The notes under the pieces are model-generated. The model saw nothing but the letters and a program-made list of their open reading frames with translations, ran no database searches and was not told the DNA's origin. From contig NZ_CP142422.1 in the NCBI RefSeq assembly GCF_035974275.1, forward strand, positions 2,170,001 through 2,234,000: 64,000 nucleotides of DNA, given 5' to 3'. A program made the translations under genes and the position numbers. This document shows, one piece after another, positions 43,403 to 52,229 of the stretch (within the stretch, counting starts at the first letter, position 1; every line of letters starts with the position of its first letter). Source of the DNA: Chryseobacterium sp. MYb264 (GTDB lineage Bacteria; Bacteroidota; Bacteroidia; Flavobacteriales; Weeksellaceae).

Positions 43403-44816
43403 AAATAAGTTTTCTTATTCTGTTTGGTCGGGGACCATGTCCTATTTTTCCGGTTGCTGACCAGTGAATATACTGGTTAATGAGTATTTTTTCATTGGTA
43501 AAATCTAAATAACTTTTATAGGACAGCTGTTTTCTACGGTGAGGCTCTGCTTTTTTTACAGCCGATATATATTGATCCAGTTTTGTTTTTACATAGTGCA
43601 GGATATGGGTTCCGTCCCCGGCTTTTTCGGGAATTTTAAACTTTTCTGTCACTCCGTTCACGTTGAAATTGCTGTCTTTTTCGGTAGATAAACTACACAT
43701 AAAATGCAAAGGAATATAGCTGTACCTCTTATCAATAAACCGCTCTCCGTTCAGTCCTATATAATTTACATATTTATTGGAATGAGAAGCGATTGTAATC
43801 TGCTTATCAACATACCAGCCTTCATCAATAAAAGGCTGCCTTTTCTCATTGGCTAATGCATTATATGTATTTCGGTCATTAATGGCCCTCCCGGGCGTTA
43901 CTGATGCCTGATGATATTGCTTAAAGACTTCACTTTCATAACAACCTCCGATATCGGCATGAGCTCCGGGAAGGAGAAGCTCCAGACCTTTGCTTCCCGT
44001 GCTTTCAATGGTGGTAATATTGAAGTTTTTACGCCATTCATGACCTGCCGCCAGCTGAACGACATGTTTTACCTTGGCATTGCTGATGGCACTAAGTCCC
44101 AGTTCCCACTTATCAGCTTCAGAACTATTGTCATTTTCAAAGTTTCCTCCGTATGAAGACACGGTATCATACAAACCAACAAACTGCACAGTGAGGTTGG
44201 AAATTTCAATACCGTCTTTCTCACAGAGATACCCTAAATGGCCTCTCGCCGGAAGTCTTTTCTTATCCACAGGATACCCGTCAAGATCAGTATATCCGTC
44301 ACGGCTAAAATTGGCATCATAGGATGATCGTGTTAATTCGTTTACAAAAGCACGGGCTGCTGCCGCTCCCCTGCTGAATCCATAGACATCTACCGTTATC
44401 TTGACAGTCGTATCAGGCTGAAGTCTTTCTCTAAGCTTTTCACATCCCTTTCTGATTTTTTCTCTGATCCCTGTCGCTCCCATCCCCATGGTATATCCTG
44501 CAACCGTATCGGTATCTCCATTCAGCGTTCCTATTCCTTCAATATAAATGGAAGGGGCAGAAGTATAAAAATGATACATTCTTGCCACATTGGAGTAGTC
44601 ATTCATATAACTGTCTTTATCAAATCCCCAGGGATCTTCCTTTACCGCCTCTTTGTCATAGCTCTGTCCCTTCTTTTTCTTTTCTTTTTCTTTTCTTATA
44701 TAAGTATTCCGCTCGTTATTTAATGTTCCGTCGAAAAAAAAACCGAGTCTGATTTCAATGGTACTGTCATTTTCATCTTCGGAGGGAGTATAGCTTCCAA
44801 AAGTTATATTTGCCAT
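43395..44816 (-). CDS. T6SS lipase effector, DUF2235 (Tle1-like) phospholipase
   Basis: A 473-residue alpha/beta-hydrolase of the DUF2235 family, the family of Tle1 T6SS phospholipases. The N-terminal signature is LGFFFDGTLNNERN. The catalytic Ser148 lies in GFSRG (146-150), Asp217 in GLYDTVSSYGG and a His286 in LPGAHADIGG. It has no signal peptide. It lies two genes after vgrG2 (one 56-residue gene between) and before DUF2931. It would hydrolyse target-cell phospholipids from the periplasm. Confidence 0.87.
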   Translation of the reverse strand: MANITFGSYTPSEDENDSTIEIRLGFFFDGTLNNERNTYIRKEKEKKKKGQSYDKEAVKEDPWGFDKDSYMNDYSNVARMYHFYTSAPSIYIEGIGTLNGDTDTVAGYTMGMGATGIREKIRKGCEKLRERLQPDTTVKITVDVYGFSRGAAAARAFVNELTRSSYDANFSRDGYTDLDGYPVDKKRLPARGHLGYLCEKDGIEISNLTVQFVGLYDTVSSYGGNFENDNSSEADKWELGLSAISNAKVKHVVQLAAGHEWRKNFNITTIESTGSKGLELLLPGAHADIGGCYESEVFKQYHQASVTPGRAINDRNTYNALANEKRQPFIDEGWYVDKQITIASHSNKYVNYIGLNGERFIDKRYSYIPLHFMCSLSTEKDSNFNVNGVTEKFKIPEKAGDGTHILHYVKTKLDQYISAVKKAEPHRRKQLSYKSYLDFTNEKILINQYIHWSATGKIGHGPRPNRIRKLIYG

Positions 44817-44863
44817 TGGTTTTTATTTCTTTATAATTAATACTCAAAAACATCTGCAGAAAA

Positions 44864-45034
44864 CTATTTATTCCCCTGAGACATTATTTTTTTGTTGCTT
44901 GCCAGCACAAGATTCCCTTTTTTTGCCTCAGCATTGATTTTCTGAGCAATTTTTTCAGCTTTCCTGCCCACTTTCAGATCGTAAGAATCGTGAACTTTAA
45001 TAATGATATTTTTTGCAGTCTTCCGAATGGCCAT
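44864..45034 (-). CDS. 56-residue protein between vgrG2 and the lipase
   Basis: A short basic ORF (MAIRKTAKNIIIKVHDSYDL and 36 more residues), starting 2 bp after the vgrG2 stop, so it is almost certainly translated by coupling. It is Lys-rich, without signal peptide, and probably forms one strand-helix unit (DLKVGRKAEKIAQKINAEAK). The family is unknown. Its position between spike and effector suggests a small loading factor or chaperone. Confidence 0.65.
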   Translation of the reverse strand: MAIRKTAKNIIIKVHDSYDLKVGRKAEKIAQKINAEAKKGNLVLASNKKIMSQGNK

Positions 45035-45036
45035 TT

Positions 45037-46968
45037 TTAGAATAATTTTGATTTTTCCGCACTGTTGAATTCTACAATTTTCCCGCTTTGCATAGTCATA
45101 TTTTCCAGCTCGCTGAAAATTGACATTTCGCCCGCAATTTCGTTAGAGGTTTCAGACTGTCTCCGGAATTCTTTTTCTACCATTTCCATCCTCGTATCAG
45201 AAGTCTCCCGGATATCGCCGGCAGCAGTCTGAACAATATCCTGGCCGGCCGAAGAAATAATATTATCGTTGGCAGAACTGGTAATGCTGTTTCCCGCTGA
45301 AACAGAAATTTCCTTTCCCGCGGTGATATTAATATTATCCCCGGCATTCAAGGTAAAATTTTTAGGAGCGGTGAGCAAAATATTACCCTTTCCGTCCATA
45401 AAATAGATATTTCCGCTGGGATCAAGAATTTTCACACTTCCTTCCTCATCATTCATTAAAATTCGGATTCCGCTTCGGGTCTGGATCGATTTCAGATGAT
45501 TATTTAATCCACCTCCGAGGCCGATACCACCGTGAAACATGCCCCCCATTACAAAAGGCCTGTCGGGGTGACTGTGAACAAAATTGACCATCACCTGATC
45601 TCCCACTTCAGGAATTGCTACATAGCCTCTGTTTTGGGTGATCTGATCTGTTCCCCCGGCATCCGGGCTCATCATTCTGATAAAATGGGTGGTATCATTG
45701 GTCTGCCAGTCGAATCTTACCTGAATTCTGCCTTGCCCTTCAGGATCGGCATTTGAAATAACGGTCGCCGTCTGAGGTTCTGCTTTCGGAGCTGTAAATT
45801 CAGGTTTAGGCAAAAATCCAGTGTCTGCTGCAATCCCTTCAAAAGTTCCCTTGTAATGTCCTATGGTGTCAATTTCATGCGTAACTTCTGTGGCCATTAT
45901 TTTGGTGAAATAAGAAGTTTCATTGGAGTCTGCTTTTCTCATCTGAACGTCCACTACACATCCCGGATGGAGGAAAGGAACGGTGGTATTTCCTGAAATT
46001 GAAAATACATTGACAGCCTCACTTCCTGAAGCACTTTTCTGAGAATATTCCACATCGAGATGGGTAGTTGCCTTGATAGGAGCGATCTGGAGTGCCGGAG
46101 TCTTATAGATCTTATCATTATGATCATAGGCGGTCTTAGCCAGATCCCCAACGTGCTGGATAGGCGTGGTTCCGGAGGTCAGTTTTTCGTTTTTATTGCT
46201 GTTATATCCATAAAACTGAGGTTTTGTATGAACCGCTTTCAATTCCACTCTGATATCGTTGGCACTACTTCCATAGATCAGCTTAATAGGTTTATTCTGA
46301 GGAGGAAGTTTTCCAAAATGCAGCACTTCTCCATCATAGTAAAACTGTTCACCATAAGCTTCTGCCATTCTTGCGAGATAATTATAATGCGTTTCGTTGT
46401 ACTGGCTGCTGTAAATGATTTGTGAATAATCATTGGTATCGATTCTTACATCAAAGCGACCTTTATCAATCCCTTGTTTAATTATTTCCTCGGCAATAAT
46501 TCCCATATTAACAGACTGATTACCCCCGAAACTTTGAATATGAGGTGCCCCATCCAATAAAATGGTTGGGCTGTAGCCTTTTAATACAATATTTCCTAGG
46601 CTCATTTTTTCCTGACTGAAGCCTACGCCGGTAATAATTCCCACGAAGGTTCTCTCCGGACTGTTGTCAATATCCTTATATGAAATTACGGCGGTAAGAC
46701 GTTTACCAAGAAATTTATTGGCTTCCTCCAGCGTATGGGTTTGTCTTTCTCCCAATGCATCATGAGCCAGCGTCAGGGTAAATTCATGATGGCGCTGTGC
46801 ACTCTGTTTAAGGGTAAAATATTTGTAGTACGCAACGGCTTTCCCTTCAATAACAACAGATAATTTTACCAGTCTGTTGATACCGTTATGATGGTTTGCG
46901 GATACGCCATCTGCATTCTGAGTGGGGCGAAATGATACACCCCCAGATTTTTCAGGTGTGATAGACAT
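45037..46968 (-). CDS. tssI: VgrG/TssI spike protein 2
   Basis: A 643-residue VgrG, nearly identical to VgrG1 (8300-10237) through the base and OB domain (HADPEGQGR-type site reads SNADPEGQGRIQVRFDWQ; GYVAIPEVGDQVMVNFVHS). After GGMFHGGIGLGGG the tail is different: beta-helix repeats such as LNAGDNINITAGKEISVSAG and a charged end (SELENMTMQSGKIVEFN). The tail swap suggests it carries the lipase or its 56-residue partner. It is preceded by hcp3 and a terminator-like hairpin. Confidence 0.95.
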   Translation of the reverse strand: MSITPEKSGGVSFRPTQNADGVSANHHNGINRLVKLSVVIEGKAVAYYKYFTLKQSAQRHHEFTLTLAHDALGERQTHTLEEANKFLGKRLTAVISYKDIDNSPERTFVGIITGVGFSQEKMSLGNIVLKGYSPTILLDGAPHIQSFGGNQSVNMGIIAEEIIKQGIDKGRFDVRIDTNDYSQIIYSSQYNETHYNYLARMAEAYGEQFYYDGEVLHFGKLPPQNKPIKLIYGSSANDIRVELKAVHTKPQFYGYNSNKNEKLTSGTTPIQHVGDLAKTAYDHNDKIYKTPALQIAPIKATTHLDVEYSQKSASGSEAVNVFSISGNTTVPFLHPGCVVDVQMRKADSNETSYFTKIMATEVTHEIDTIGHYKGTFEGIAADTGFLPKPEFTAPKAEPQTATVISNADPEGQGRIQVRFDWQTNDTTHFIRMMSPDAGGTDQITQNRGYVAIPEVGDQVMVNFVHSHPDRPFVMGGMFHGGIGLGGGLNNHLKSIQTRSGIRILMNDEEGSVKILDPSGNIYFMDGKGNILLTAPKNFTLNAGDNINITAGKEISVSAGNSITSSANDNIISSAGQDIVQTAAGDIRETSDTRMEMVEKEFRRQSETSNEIAGEMSIFSELENMTMQSGKIVEFNSAEKSKLF

Positions 46969-47055
46969 AATTTTGTGTTTGATGTGTTTTTCTATTATAA
47001 AAACTATTGATGAAGAAATATTTTAAATACAGCTCACAAAAAGTATTTATAAAAG

Positions 47056-47085
47056 GTAAAAAAAGACCGCCTTAAGACAGTCTTT
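47056..47085 (-). terminator. hairpin terminator/attenuator between hcp3 and vgrG2
   Basis: On the minus strand an 8-bp stem (47062-47069 with 47078-47085, one G-U pair) followed by seven T. It is the counterpart of 10372-10400. Confidence 0.75.
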
Positions 47086-47104
47086 CCTATATTTTAAGAC
47101 TATT

Positions 47105-47509
47105 TTAGCTGGATGGCCAAAGTCCTTCGTAGTGAGAGTTTCCATACGATATTTGTTCTGCACTGATGACAAAACTGATTAGCATACTGTTGGTATCTAC
47201 CGCATCAAAGTCCACTTCATGCTGAATAACATAACCATTTTCCCAATTGAGGGTAATTAATGTACCTTCTTCATGAGATTTGTTAAAGGTAATCTCGCCC
47301 TTTGTAGGTTTATACTTTCCGTTCAGTAAGCTTTCCAGGATATCTGATTTTTCCGTAGCTTCAACGGTAACTTTGATTATTGCGTTGGAAGGATCTGATG
47401 CTACCCTTCCTGAAACATCCGTAGATCGGGATACATTGTAGTTAAGTTTTAAAAGCTTCTGTCCTTCTCCTCCATTGAACTTTAAAACTCCTCTTGAATT
47501 TGCTGCCAT
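47105..47509 (-). CDS. tssD: Hcp/TssD tube protein 3
   Basis: A 134-residue TssD differing from copy 2 at eight positions, mostly conservative, with three near the C-terminus (AEQISYGNSHYEG against AEKINYGNSAYEG). It opens the orphan effector island at 36-47 kb and has its own promoter with dyad. The absence of other structural genes here means this island depends on the T6SS locus at 1-22 kb and beyond. Confidence 0.95.
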   Translation of the reverse strand: MAANSRGVLKFNGGEGQKLLKLNYNVSRSTDVSGRVASDPSNAIIKVTVEATEKSDILESLLNGKYKPTKGEITFNKSHEEGTLITLNWENGYVIQHEVDFDAVDTNSMLISFVISAEQISYGNSHYEGLWPSS

Positions 47510-47558
47510 ACTGTTAAATTTTTTTCATTACTATTCTACATTCATTTTGATGGTAAGA

Positions 47559-47628
47559 CAAAGATAAGTTTCCGTTACTGATTATAAAAATTTTTAACAA
47601 GAAGATTGAAATTATGTAGTAATTCTAC
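47559..47628 (-). promoter_or_regulatory. hcp3 promoter and dyad
   Basis: A minus-strand TATCTTTG -7 box at 47559-47566 and a perfect GTAG-N5-CTAC dyad at 47616-47628, centred about 59.5 bp upstream of the box as at hcp1 and hcp2. The second, distal dyad seen there is missing. Confidence 0.72.
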
Positions 47629-48145
47629 TACTTTTTAATAAAATACCTAAAATCATCAACTTACAAAGGTTGTAAAATATGACAGGAATGGTCTGGCAGA
47701 AAGAGCCTCAAATTCATGCGTTATTTATTTTCACTCTGATGATAAAAGCTCCGCAAACATGAGATCATTTTGATTGTTGTGTGCTGATATCTTGTCGTTC
47801 TTTAGTTTCGCGTCCTCATTACGCTAGGATACCGGCAAGCTTCTTATTCAGAACTGAGGTTAAAATAAAGAATAATTCCATAAAAATATTCGAAAAAGAC
47901 CTTCTTTCAAGGGAGAGAAGGTTTTTCTTTGCTGCTGTAAAGCCTGAAGTTGACAGACAGTCATTATCATCCTATCGGACAAACAGTGAATGAAGCATGC
48001 GCCCAAAACTCAGGATAAACGGAAGATTTGATCTTTATTTTCAATGAGTTGACCTTGTATCGAGTGTGCTATTGGGCTCTTTATCATTTTCTGCTATTTA
48101 GAGCCTTTTTCCATTTTATTGATCAGAAATATAAGCAGCTTTTAC
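47629..48145. other. intergenic region with a hairpin
   Basis: No gene seen in about 500 bases. A 7-bp stem ACCTTCT/AGAAGGT (47899-47905 with 47916-47922) flanked by A and T runs may be a terminator. A short plus-strand open frame at 47781-47993 has no protein-like features. Confidence 0.35.
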
Positions 48146-49171
48146 TCAAGGAACTAAAACTGCTCTTCCTTTTATTTTGCCCTGGCGCATTCTTTCATAT
48201 ACCTCATTAGCCTCATCAAGGCTGTGTTTTTCAATTTCAATATGAATTTTCTTTTGTCTCGCCAGGCCGACCACTTCCATCAATTCTGTTCTGGAACCCC
48301 AATAAGGATTCGTCATGCTCACTCCGAAAGGAAGCCCATTCATGCTGTATTGATAATGTCCGCCGCCAAGCCCGACGATCGTTAAATCACCATCAAGACT
48401 TACGATCTTTGTTCCCAAATCAATTGTAGAAGTCGCTCCTACAAAATCAAGAACTACTTTTGCTTTCTTAATTCCGGTGATTTTCTGAATTTGTTCAGCA
48501 GCATCTGTATCTTTTGAATTAATGGTAAACGCTGCACCCAATTCCTTCGCAAAAGTCAGTTTATCGTCCGTCACATCACAGGCAATGATAGTTGCTCCGC
48601 TGGTTTCTCTTAAAATCTGCAGCGCTACGTGACCTAAACCTCCAACGCCGATCACCACCACAAATTCATCAGGCATCAATTTATGCTGAGAACGTTTTAT
48701 CGCTGAATAGGGCGTTAAAGCGGCATCCGTTAAAGGTGCTGCAATTACCGGATCAAGATCATAAATAGGAACCAATAGTCTCGACGAAGGAACTAACATA
48801 TAATCTGCCATTCCTCCGTTTAAGCCTAAACCTCCGCCATACGCCATCTCCGACTGATGATCACAATAATTTTCCTTTGATTGCTGACAAGGCTTGCAAT
48901 GCCCGCATCCCCAAGGTCCGTAGACCAAAACGGCATCTCCTTTCTTGTATCCTTTCACACTCTCACCCACCTCTTCAATCCAACCGGCATTTTCGTGTCC
49001 CAATGTAAAGACGGTTTCTCCCACGGTACCCTCATCAATGATGTGCAAATCTGAGTGACAAACGCCAGCTCCGCCAATCTTCAATAAAACTTCTTCTCCT
49101 TTTGGGGTGGGCTTCTCCATGTCATTAACTACACGGACATCTTTGTGCCCAAAAAAACGTACTGCTTTCAT
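48146..49171 (-). CDS. zinc-dependent NAD(P) alcohol dehydrogenase
   Basis: A 341-residue medium-chain dehydrogenase. The catalytic zinc site is GVCHSDLH with GHENAGWIEEVG; the structural zinc site is GCGHCKPCQQSKENYC; the Rossmann motif is VVVIGVGGLGHVALQ. Closest in type to AdhP/Adh proteins acting on primary or aromatic alcohols; the substrate cannot be read from sequence. It is monocistronic. Confidence 0.9.
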   Translation of the reverse strand: MKAVRFFGHKDVRVVNDMEKPTPKGEEVLLKIGGAGVCHSDLHIIDEGTVGETVFTLGHENAGWIEEVGESVKGYKKGDAVLVYGPWGCGHCKPCQQSKENYCDHQSEMAYGGGLGLNGGMADYMLVPSSRLLVPIYDLDPVIAAPLTDAALTPYSAIKRSQHKLMPDEFVVVIGVGGLGHVALQILRETSGATIIACDVTDDKLTFAKELGAAFTINSKDTDAAEQIQKITGIKKAKVVLDFVGATSTIDLGTKIVSLDGDLTIVGLGGGHYQYSMNGLPFGVSMTNPYWGSRTELMEVVGLARQKKIHIEIEKHSLDEANEVYERMRQGKIKGRAVLVP

Positions 49172-49280
49172 AACATATTCTTTTTGAAAATTTACACTTT
49201 AATTTACCGCTTAAATCCCAACTTAATATATTTATTTATGTTAAACCTATCTTAAAATATTCGTTTTGAAGCAATAAAAA

Positions 49281-49300
49281 AAGACCGCACATGCGGTCTT
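49281..49300 (-). terminator. terminator of the CCC-motif gene
   Basis: A 9-bp perfect stem AAGACCGCA/TGCGGTCTT with a 2-base centre and a T7 tail on the minus strand. Confidence 0.85.
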
Positions 49301-49324
49301 GTCATTTCAATGGGTACTAAAAGA

Positions 49325-49657
49325 TTATTGTCCCATCAGTTCTTTTATTCTTTCCTGCATGACTTGAGGATCCTTCATAGCATCCCAGCCCAGGGTAGCA
49401 ATCATCACGACTACATACACCGCATACAGTACACTCAGGGCAATCCCTATAATAGCCATAATCTTTCCTGCATTCAGCTGTCCGTAATTGGAATACATGG
49501 TTGGATTTTGCTTGTAAAGCTCGCCATCTTTTTTAGCTAATACAAGTGCGATGATCCCAGCTACCAATCCCGGAAGTCCATAGCAGCAACATCCTAAAAT
49601 AGAGACAATTCCCAGAATTAAAACGGCGGTTGCGTTAGGTAATTTGTTTTCGTTCAT
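49325..49657 (-). CDS. CCC motif membrane protein (DUF4190-like)
   Basis: A 110-residue membrane protein with two helices (about 11-41 and 64-88). The first contains the Cys-Cys-Cys run of ILGCCCYGLPGLVAGIIALV. This matches the family called CCC motif membrane protein in Bacteroidota; the function is unknown. It lies just downstream of a DUF2752 gene, a pairing that I recall as common. Confidence 0.85.
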   Translation of the reverse strand: MNENKLPNATAVLILGIVSILGCCCYGLPGLVAGIIALVLAKKDGELYKQNPTMYSNYGQLNAGKIMAIIGIALSVLYAVYVVVMIATLGWDAMKDPQVMQERIKELMGQ

Positions 49658-49686
49658 AGTTATAATTTAATGTTGTCTATTGTTTG

Positions 49687-49974
49687 TCAGTGTAGATAGA
49701 GATGCTTATAAAAATAGGAAGTTACCATAATTACAGCATTTATAATTGCTAAACCCACTAATAAATTTCCGTAATTCCTTTTCTTATCGATAAAATTTAA
49801 TCCGACTGTTGCGAAAAAAAGCAGCAAAGTATACACCGCCGGAAACATATGAAAAGCCTCTGCAAATCTGCCTTCAAAGACCATCACAATGGCTCTTTGA
49901 GTTCCACAGCCGAAACACTCGATTCCTAAGTATTTTTTGCTTGGGCAGGAAAGCATATAATCTTCAATATTCAT
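49687..49974 (-). CDS. DUF2752 domain-containing membrane protein
   Basis: A 95-residue protein with the DUF2752 signature CPSKKYLGIECFGCGTQRA at residues 10-28 and two membrane helices (about 46-60 and 69-88). The conserved Cys residues may bind metal. It lies 29 bp upstream of the CCC motif gene in the same direction, so they probably share a transcript. The function is unknown. Confidence 0.87.
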   Translation of the reverse strand: MNIEDYMLSCPSKKYLGIECFGCGTQRAIVMVFEGRFAEAFHMFPAVYTLLLFFATVGLNFIDKKRNYGNLLVGLAIINAVIMVTSYFYKHLYLH

Positions 49975-50007
49975 AGTTTAGCGTTTGGGGATTCAAATAT
50001 ATAAAAA

Positions 50008-51060
50008 TTATGTAGAAATCTTTGCTCTCAGATATTGATGAGGGAAAAAGGCTTCTTCATTCATTTCAAAAGAACCCTGAACAGCTAAATAAGGATTTCG
50101 TAAAATTTCTCTTGCCACAAAAATAAGATCGGCATCTCCTTTTTGAAGAATTTCCTCTGCCTGTTTTGCTGATTTTATTAAGCCGACAGCACCAGTTTTC
50201 ACCTCAGCTTCATTTCTTACTTGAGAAGATAGGGGAACCTGATAGCCATCAAAAACAGAAATTTTAGCTCCATGAATATTTCCACCACTTGAAACATCAA
50301 CCAAATCAACATGATGATCTTTTAGAATTTGAGCTAAAGCGGTGCTGCTTTCAATATCCCAACCGTTTTCAGCATATTCAGTTCCGGAAATTCTTACAAA
50401 TAAGGCTACATTTTCATTTAACTCTTCATTTACCGCATCCACAATTTCCAATAAAAAACGGATTCTGTTTTCGAAACTTCCACCGTATTCATCGGTTCTG
50501 ATATTGGATAATGGCGATAAAAACTGATGAACCAGATATCCATGAGCTGCGTGAATTTCAATAACATCAAAACCAGCTTTAACAGCTCTTTTTGCTGCAG
50601 CTTTGAAATTCTGAACCTGTTCTTTAATCTGTTCAATTGTTAAAACATGCGGAATTCTTTCGGTTGGATGATACGGAATCGGGCTTGGAGCCACCGTTTC
50701 CCAACCTTCTTCCAAAGGAATCTGAATATTATTCCATGTAGAGCCTTTCCTTCCTGCATGTGCCAATTGTATTCCTATTTTACTTTCTGAGTTTTTATGA
50801 ACAAATTCTACGATCTTTTGTAATTTTTCTGCCTGTTCATCATTCCAGATTCCCATACAATGGTTGGTAATCCTTCCGCGTGGCTCTACACCGCTTGCTT
50901 CTACAATTAGTAAACCGGTCCCACCTTGCGCTCGGCTTCCGTAATGCACGAAATGGAAATCATTTGCCAAGCCATTTTCACAAGAATACATACACATTGG
51001 AGACATTACCCAACGGTTTTTAAGCGTTACATTTCTGAACGTAATTGGAGTATATAACAT
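50008..51060 (-). CDS. NADPH dehydrogenase / old yellow enzyme (YqjM/NamA type)
   Basis: A 350-residue FMN-dependent ene-reductase. FMN and substrate motifs typical of the YqjM class are visible: MSPMCMYSCENG (Cys in the N-terminal loop), QLAHAGRKGS, EIHAAHGYLVHQFLSP (with the HGY loop) and a C-terminal DLIFVAREILRNP. It reduces activated C=C bonds with NADPH; the physiological substrate is unknown. It is a single gene divergent from cytidine deaminase. Confidence 0.92.
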   Translation of the reverse strand: MLYTPITFRNVTLKNRWVMSPMCMYSCENGLANDFHFVHYGSRAQGGTGLLIVEASGVEPRGRITNHCMGIWNDEQAEKLQKIVEFVHKNSESKIGIQLAHAGRKGSTWNNIQIPLEEGWETVAPSPIPYHPTERIPHVLTIEQIKEQVQNFKAAAKRAVKAGFDVIEIHAAHGYLVHQFLSPLSNIRTDEYGGSFENRIRFLLEIVDAVNEELNENVALFVRISGTEYAENGWDIESSTALAQILKDHHVDLVDVSSGGNIHGAKISVFDGYQVPLSSQVRNEAEVKTGAVGLIKSAKQAEEILQKGDADLIFVAREILRNPYLAVQGSFEMNEEAFFPHQYLRAKIST

Positions 51061-51167
51061 TTTGAATTGAATAATTTAGTTAAAATTCTGAAGGATAAAT
51101 AGGGCTTGTCTACATTGGTAAAAAGAACTAATTTTATCCCCCTTTTTTTAATTCTACCTATAAATAT

Positions 51168-51650
51168 ATGAAAAAAGAAACTCAGATCAGTTACGAGTAT
51201 TTTAAAAATAGCGAAGAGCTAAACGATATAGAGAAAAAATTGTTTGAAAAAGCTAAAGAAGCTAGAGAAAACGCCTATGCTCCGTACTCTCAGTTTTTAG
51301 TGGGATGTTCCGTTTTGCTGGAGAACGGTGAAATCTATTCCGGAAACAATCAGGAAAATGCAGCTTATCCATCGGGACTTTGTGCGGAAAGAACAGCGCT
51401 ATTCTGGATTGCCGCCAATTTTCCGGACGTAAAAATCAAAAAGATCTTTGTGGTGGGAGGTCCTAAAGAATTTCATGAGAAAAATCCACCCATTCCCCCA
51501 TGTGGAGCTTGCAGGCAAAGCTTAATGGAATATGAAACGAAGCAGAATGAAAATATAGACCTTTATTTTTCGAGCATGAATGAAGAGGTAGTGAAGGTAC
51601 ATGCGATTAAAGATCTCTTGCCGTTTTATTTTGATGCTACATTTTTGTAG
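51168..51650 (+). CDS. cdd: cytidine deaminase
   Basis: A 160-residue zinc-dependent cytidine deaminase for pyrimidine salvage (cytidine to uridine). The zinc site is GLCAERTALFW with the catalytic Glu, and PPCGACRQSLMEY with two Cys. N-terminal AYAPYSQFLVGCSVLLENG contributes to substrate binding. It is a homotetrameric-type short enzyme. It is a single gene followed by a perfect hairpin terminator. Confidence 0.94.
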   Translation: MKKETQISYEYFKNSEELNDIEKKLFEKAKEARENAYAPYSQFLVGCSVLLENGEIYSGNNQENAAYPSGLCAERTALFWIAANFPDVKIKKIFVVGGPKEFHEKNPPIPPCGACRQSLMEYETKQNENIDLYFSSMNEEVVKVHAIKDLLPFYFDATFL

Positions 51651-51737
51651 TTTTTAAATATGAATAGCGCAATTTTTCCACCCATAACATTCATTTTTGA
51701 GAATGTCATCTCGTTCATTTAAATAGTACATTCATTG

Positions 51738-51772
51738 AAAACCTCATAGGTTTTAAAAACCTATGAGGTTTT
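51738..51772 (+). terminator. cdd terminator
   Basis: A perfect inverted repeat AAACCTCATAGGTTTT/AAAACCTATGAGGTTT flanked by T and A runs, usable on both strands. Confidence 0.9.
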
Positions 51773-51825
51773 GGAAGAAGATCATTCTTTTGATGATAGG
51801 CTGAAATATGATCTTTGGTCCACGG

Positions 51826-51950
51826 CCTAGCCCTGATCGAACGGTTACCCCGCAACTGGGTCGGAGCGTTGGGGAGGGCAAGGGTTTTAGGATTGGCGGG
51901 CGTTGGAGAGCTTGGCGTGAGGAGTATGAGAGAGAGCAGGAATAAGCTCC
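51826..51950 (+). ncRNA. GC-rich structured noncoding element (dispersed flavobacterial type)
   Basis: A 125-bp stretch much richer in G and C than its surroundings, starting CCTAGCCCTGATCGAA and ending GAGAGCAGGAATAAGCTCC. From memory, elements with these two ends (TAGCCCTGAT ... CAGGAAATAGCTTC) recur in intergenic regions of Chryseobacterium and relatives. Function unknown; it could be an RNA or a mobile repeat. No plausible protein is encoded. Confidence 0.4.
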
Positions 51951-52000
51951 TAAAAAACAATATTGTATATTTCATTGAAATCCAAATCATTACACTCCAT

Positions 52001-52032
52001 TTTGTTTTTATAATTTAATACACTTACATTTG
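52001..52032 (+). promoter_or_regulatory. btuB promoter
   Basis: TTTG at 52001-52004 and TACATTTG at 52025-52032 with a 20-base spacer. Transcription would start about 52040, right at the front of the riboswitch. Confidence 0.7.
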
Positions 52033-52042
52033 CAAAAATTTT

Positions 52043-52192
52043 GGTTTCCAGCATTTTGGAAATAATAGGGAATCGGGTGAAAATCCTGAGCTGTCCCCGC
52101 AACTGTAAATCGCAATCAAAATTTCTACGGAAAACCACTGTGCAAACGGGAAGGTGTGGAAAAGCGAAAGTCAGGAGACCTGCCAAAATCTA
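52043..52192 (+). promoter_or_regulatory. cobalamin riboswitch
   Basis: The leader carries the B12-element landmarks in order: a TTCCAGCATTTTGGAA stem, GGGAATCGGGTGAAAATCC, the core GAGCTGTCCCCGCAACTG, CCACTGTGC, CGGGAAGG and the terminal GTCAGGAGACCTGCC. It ends about 38 bp before btuB and should repress it when cobalamin is abundant. Confidence 0.95.
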
Positions 52193-52229
52193 ACTAAAAT
52201 AATTGCTTTCGGTGGAAAAGTGAAAAGGT

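Noticed and set aside
51715..51990. Minus-strand 91-codon frame over the GC-rich element
   Set aside because: It reads through the terminator and structured element and has repetitive, unnatural composition.
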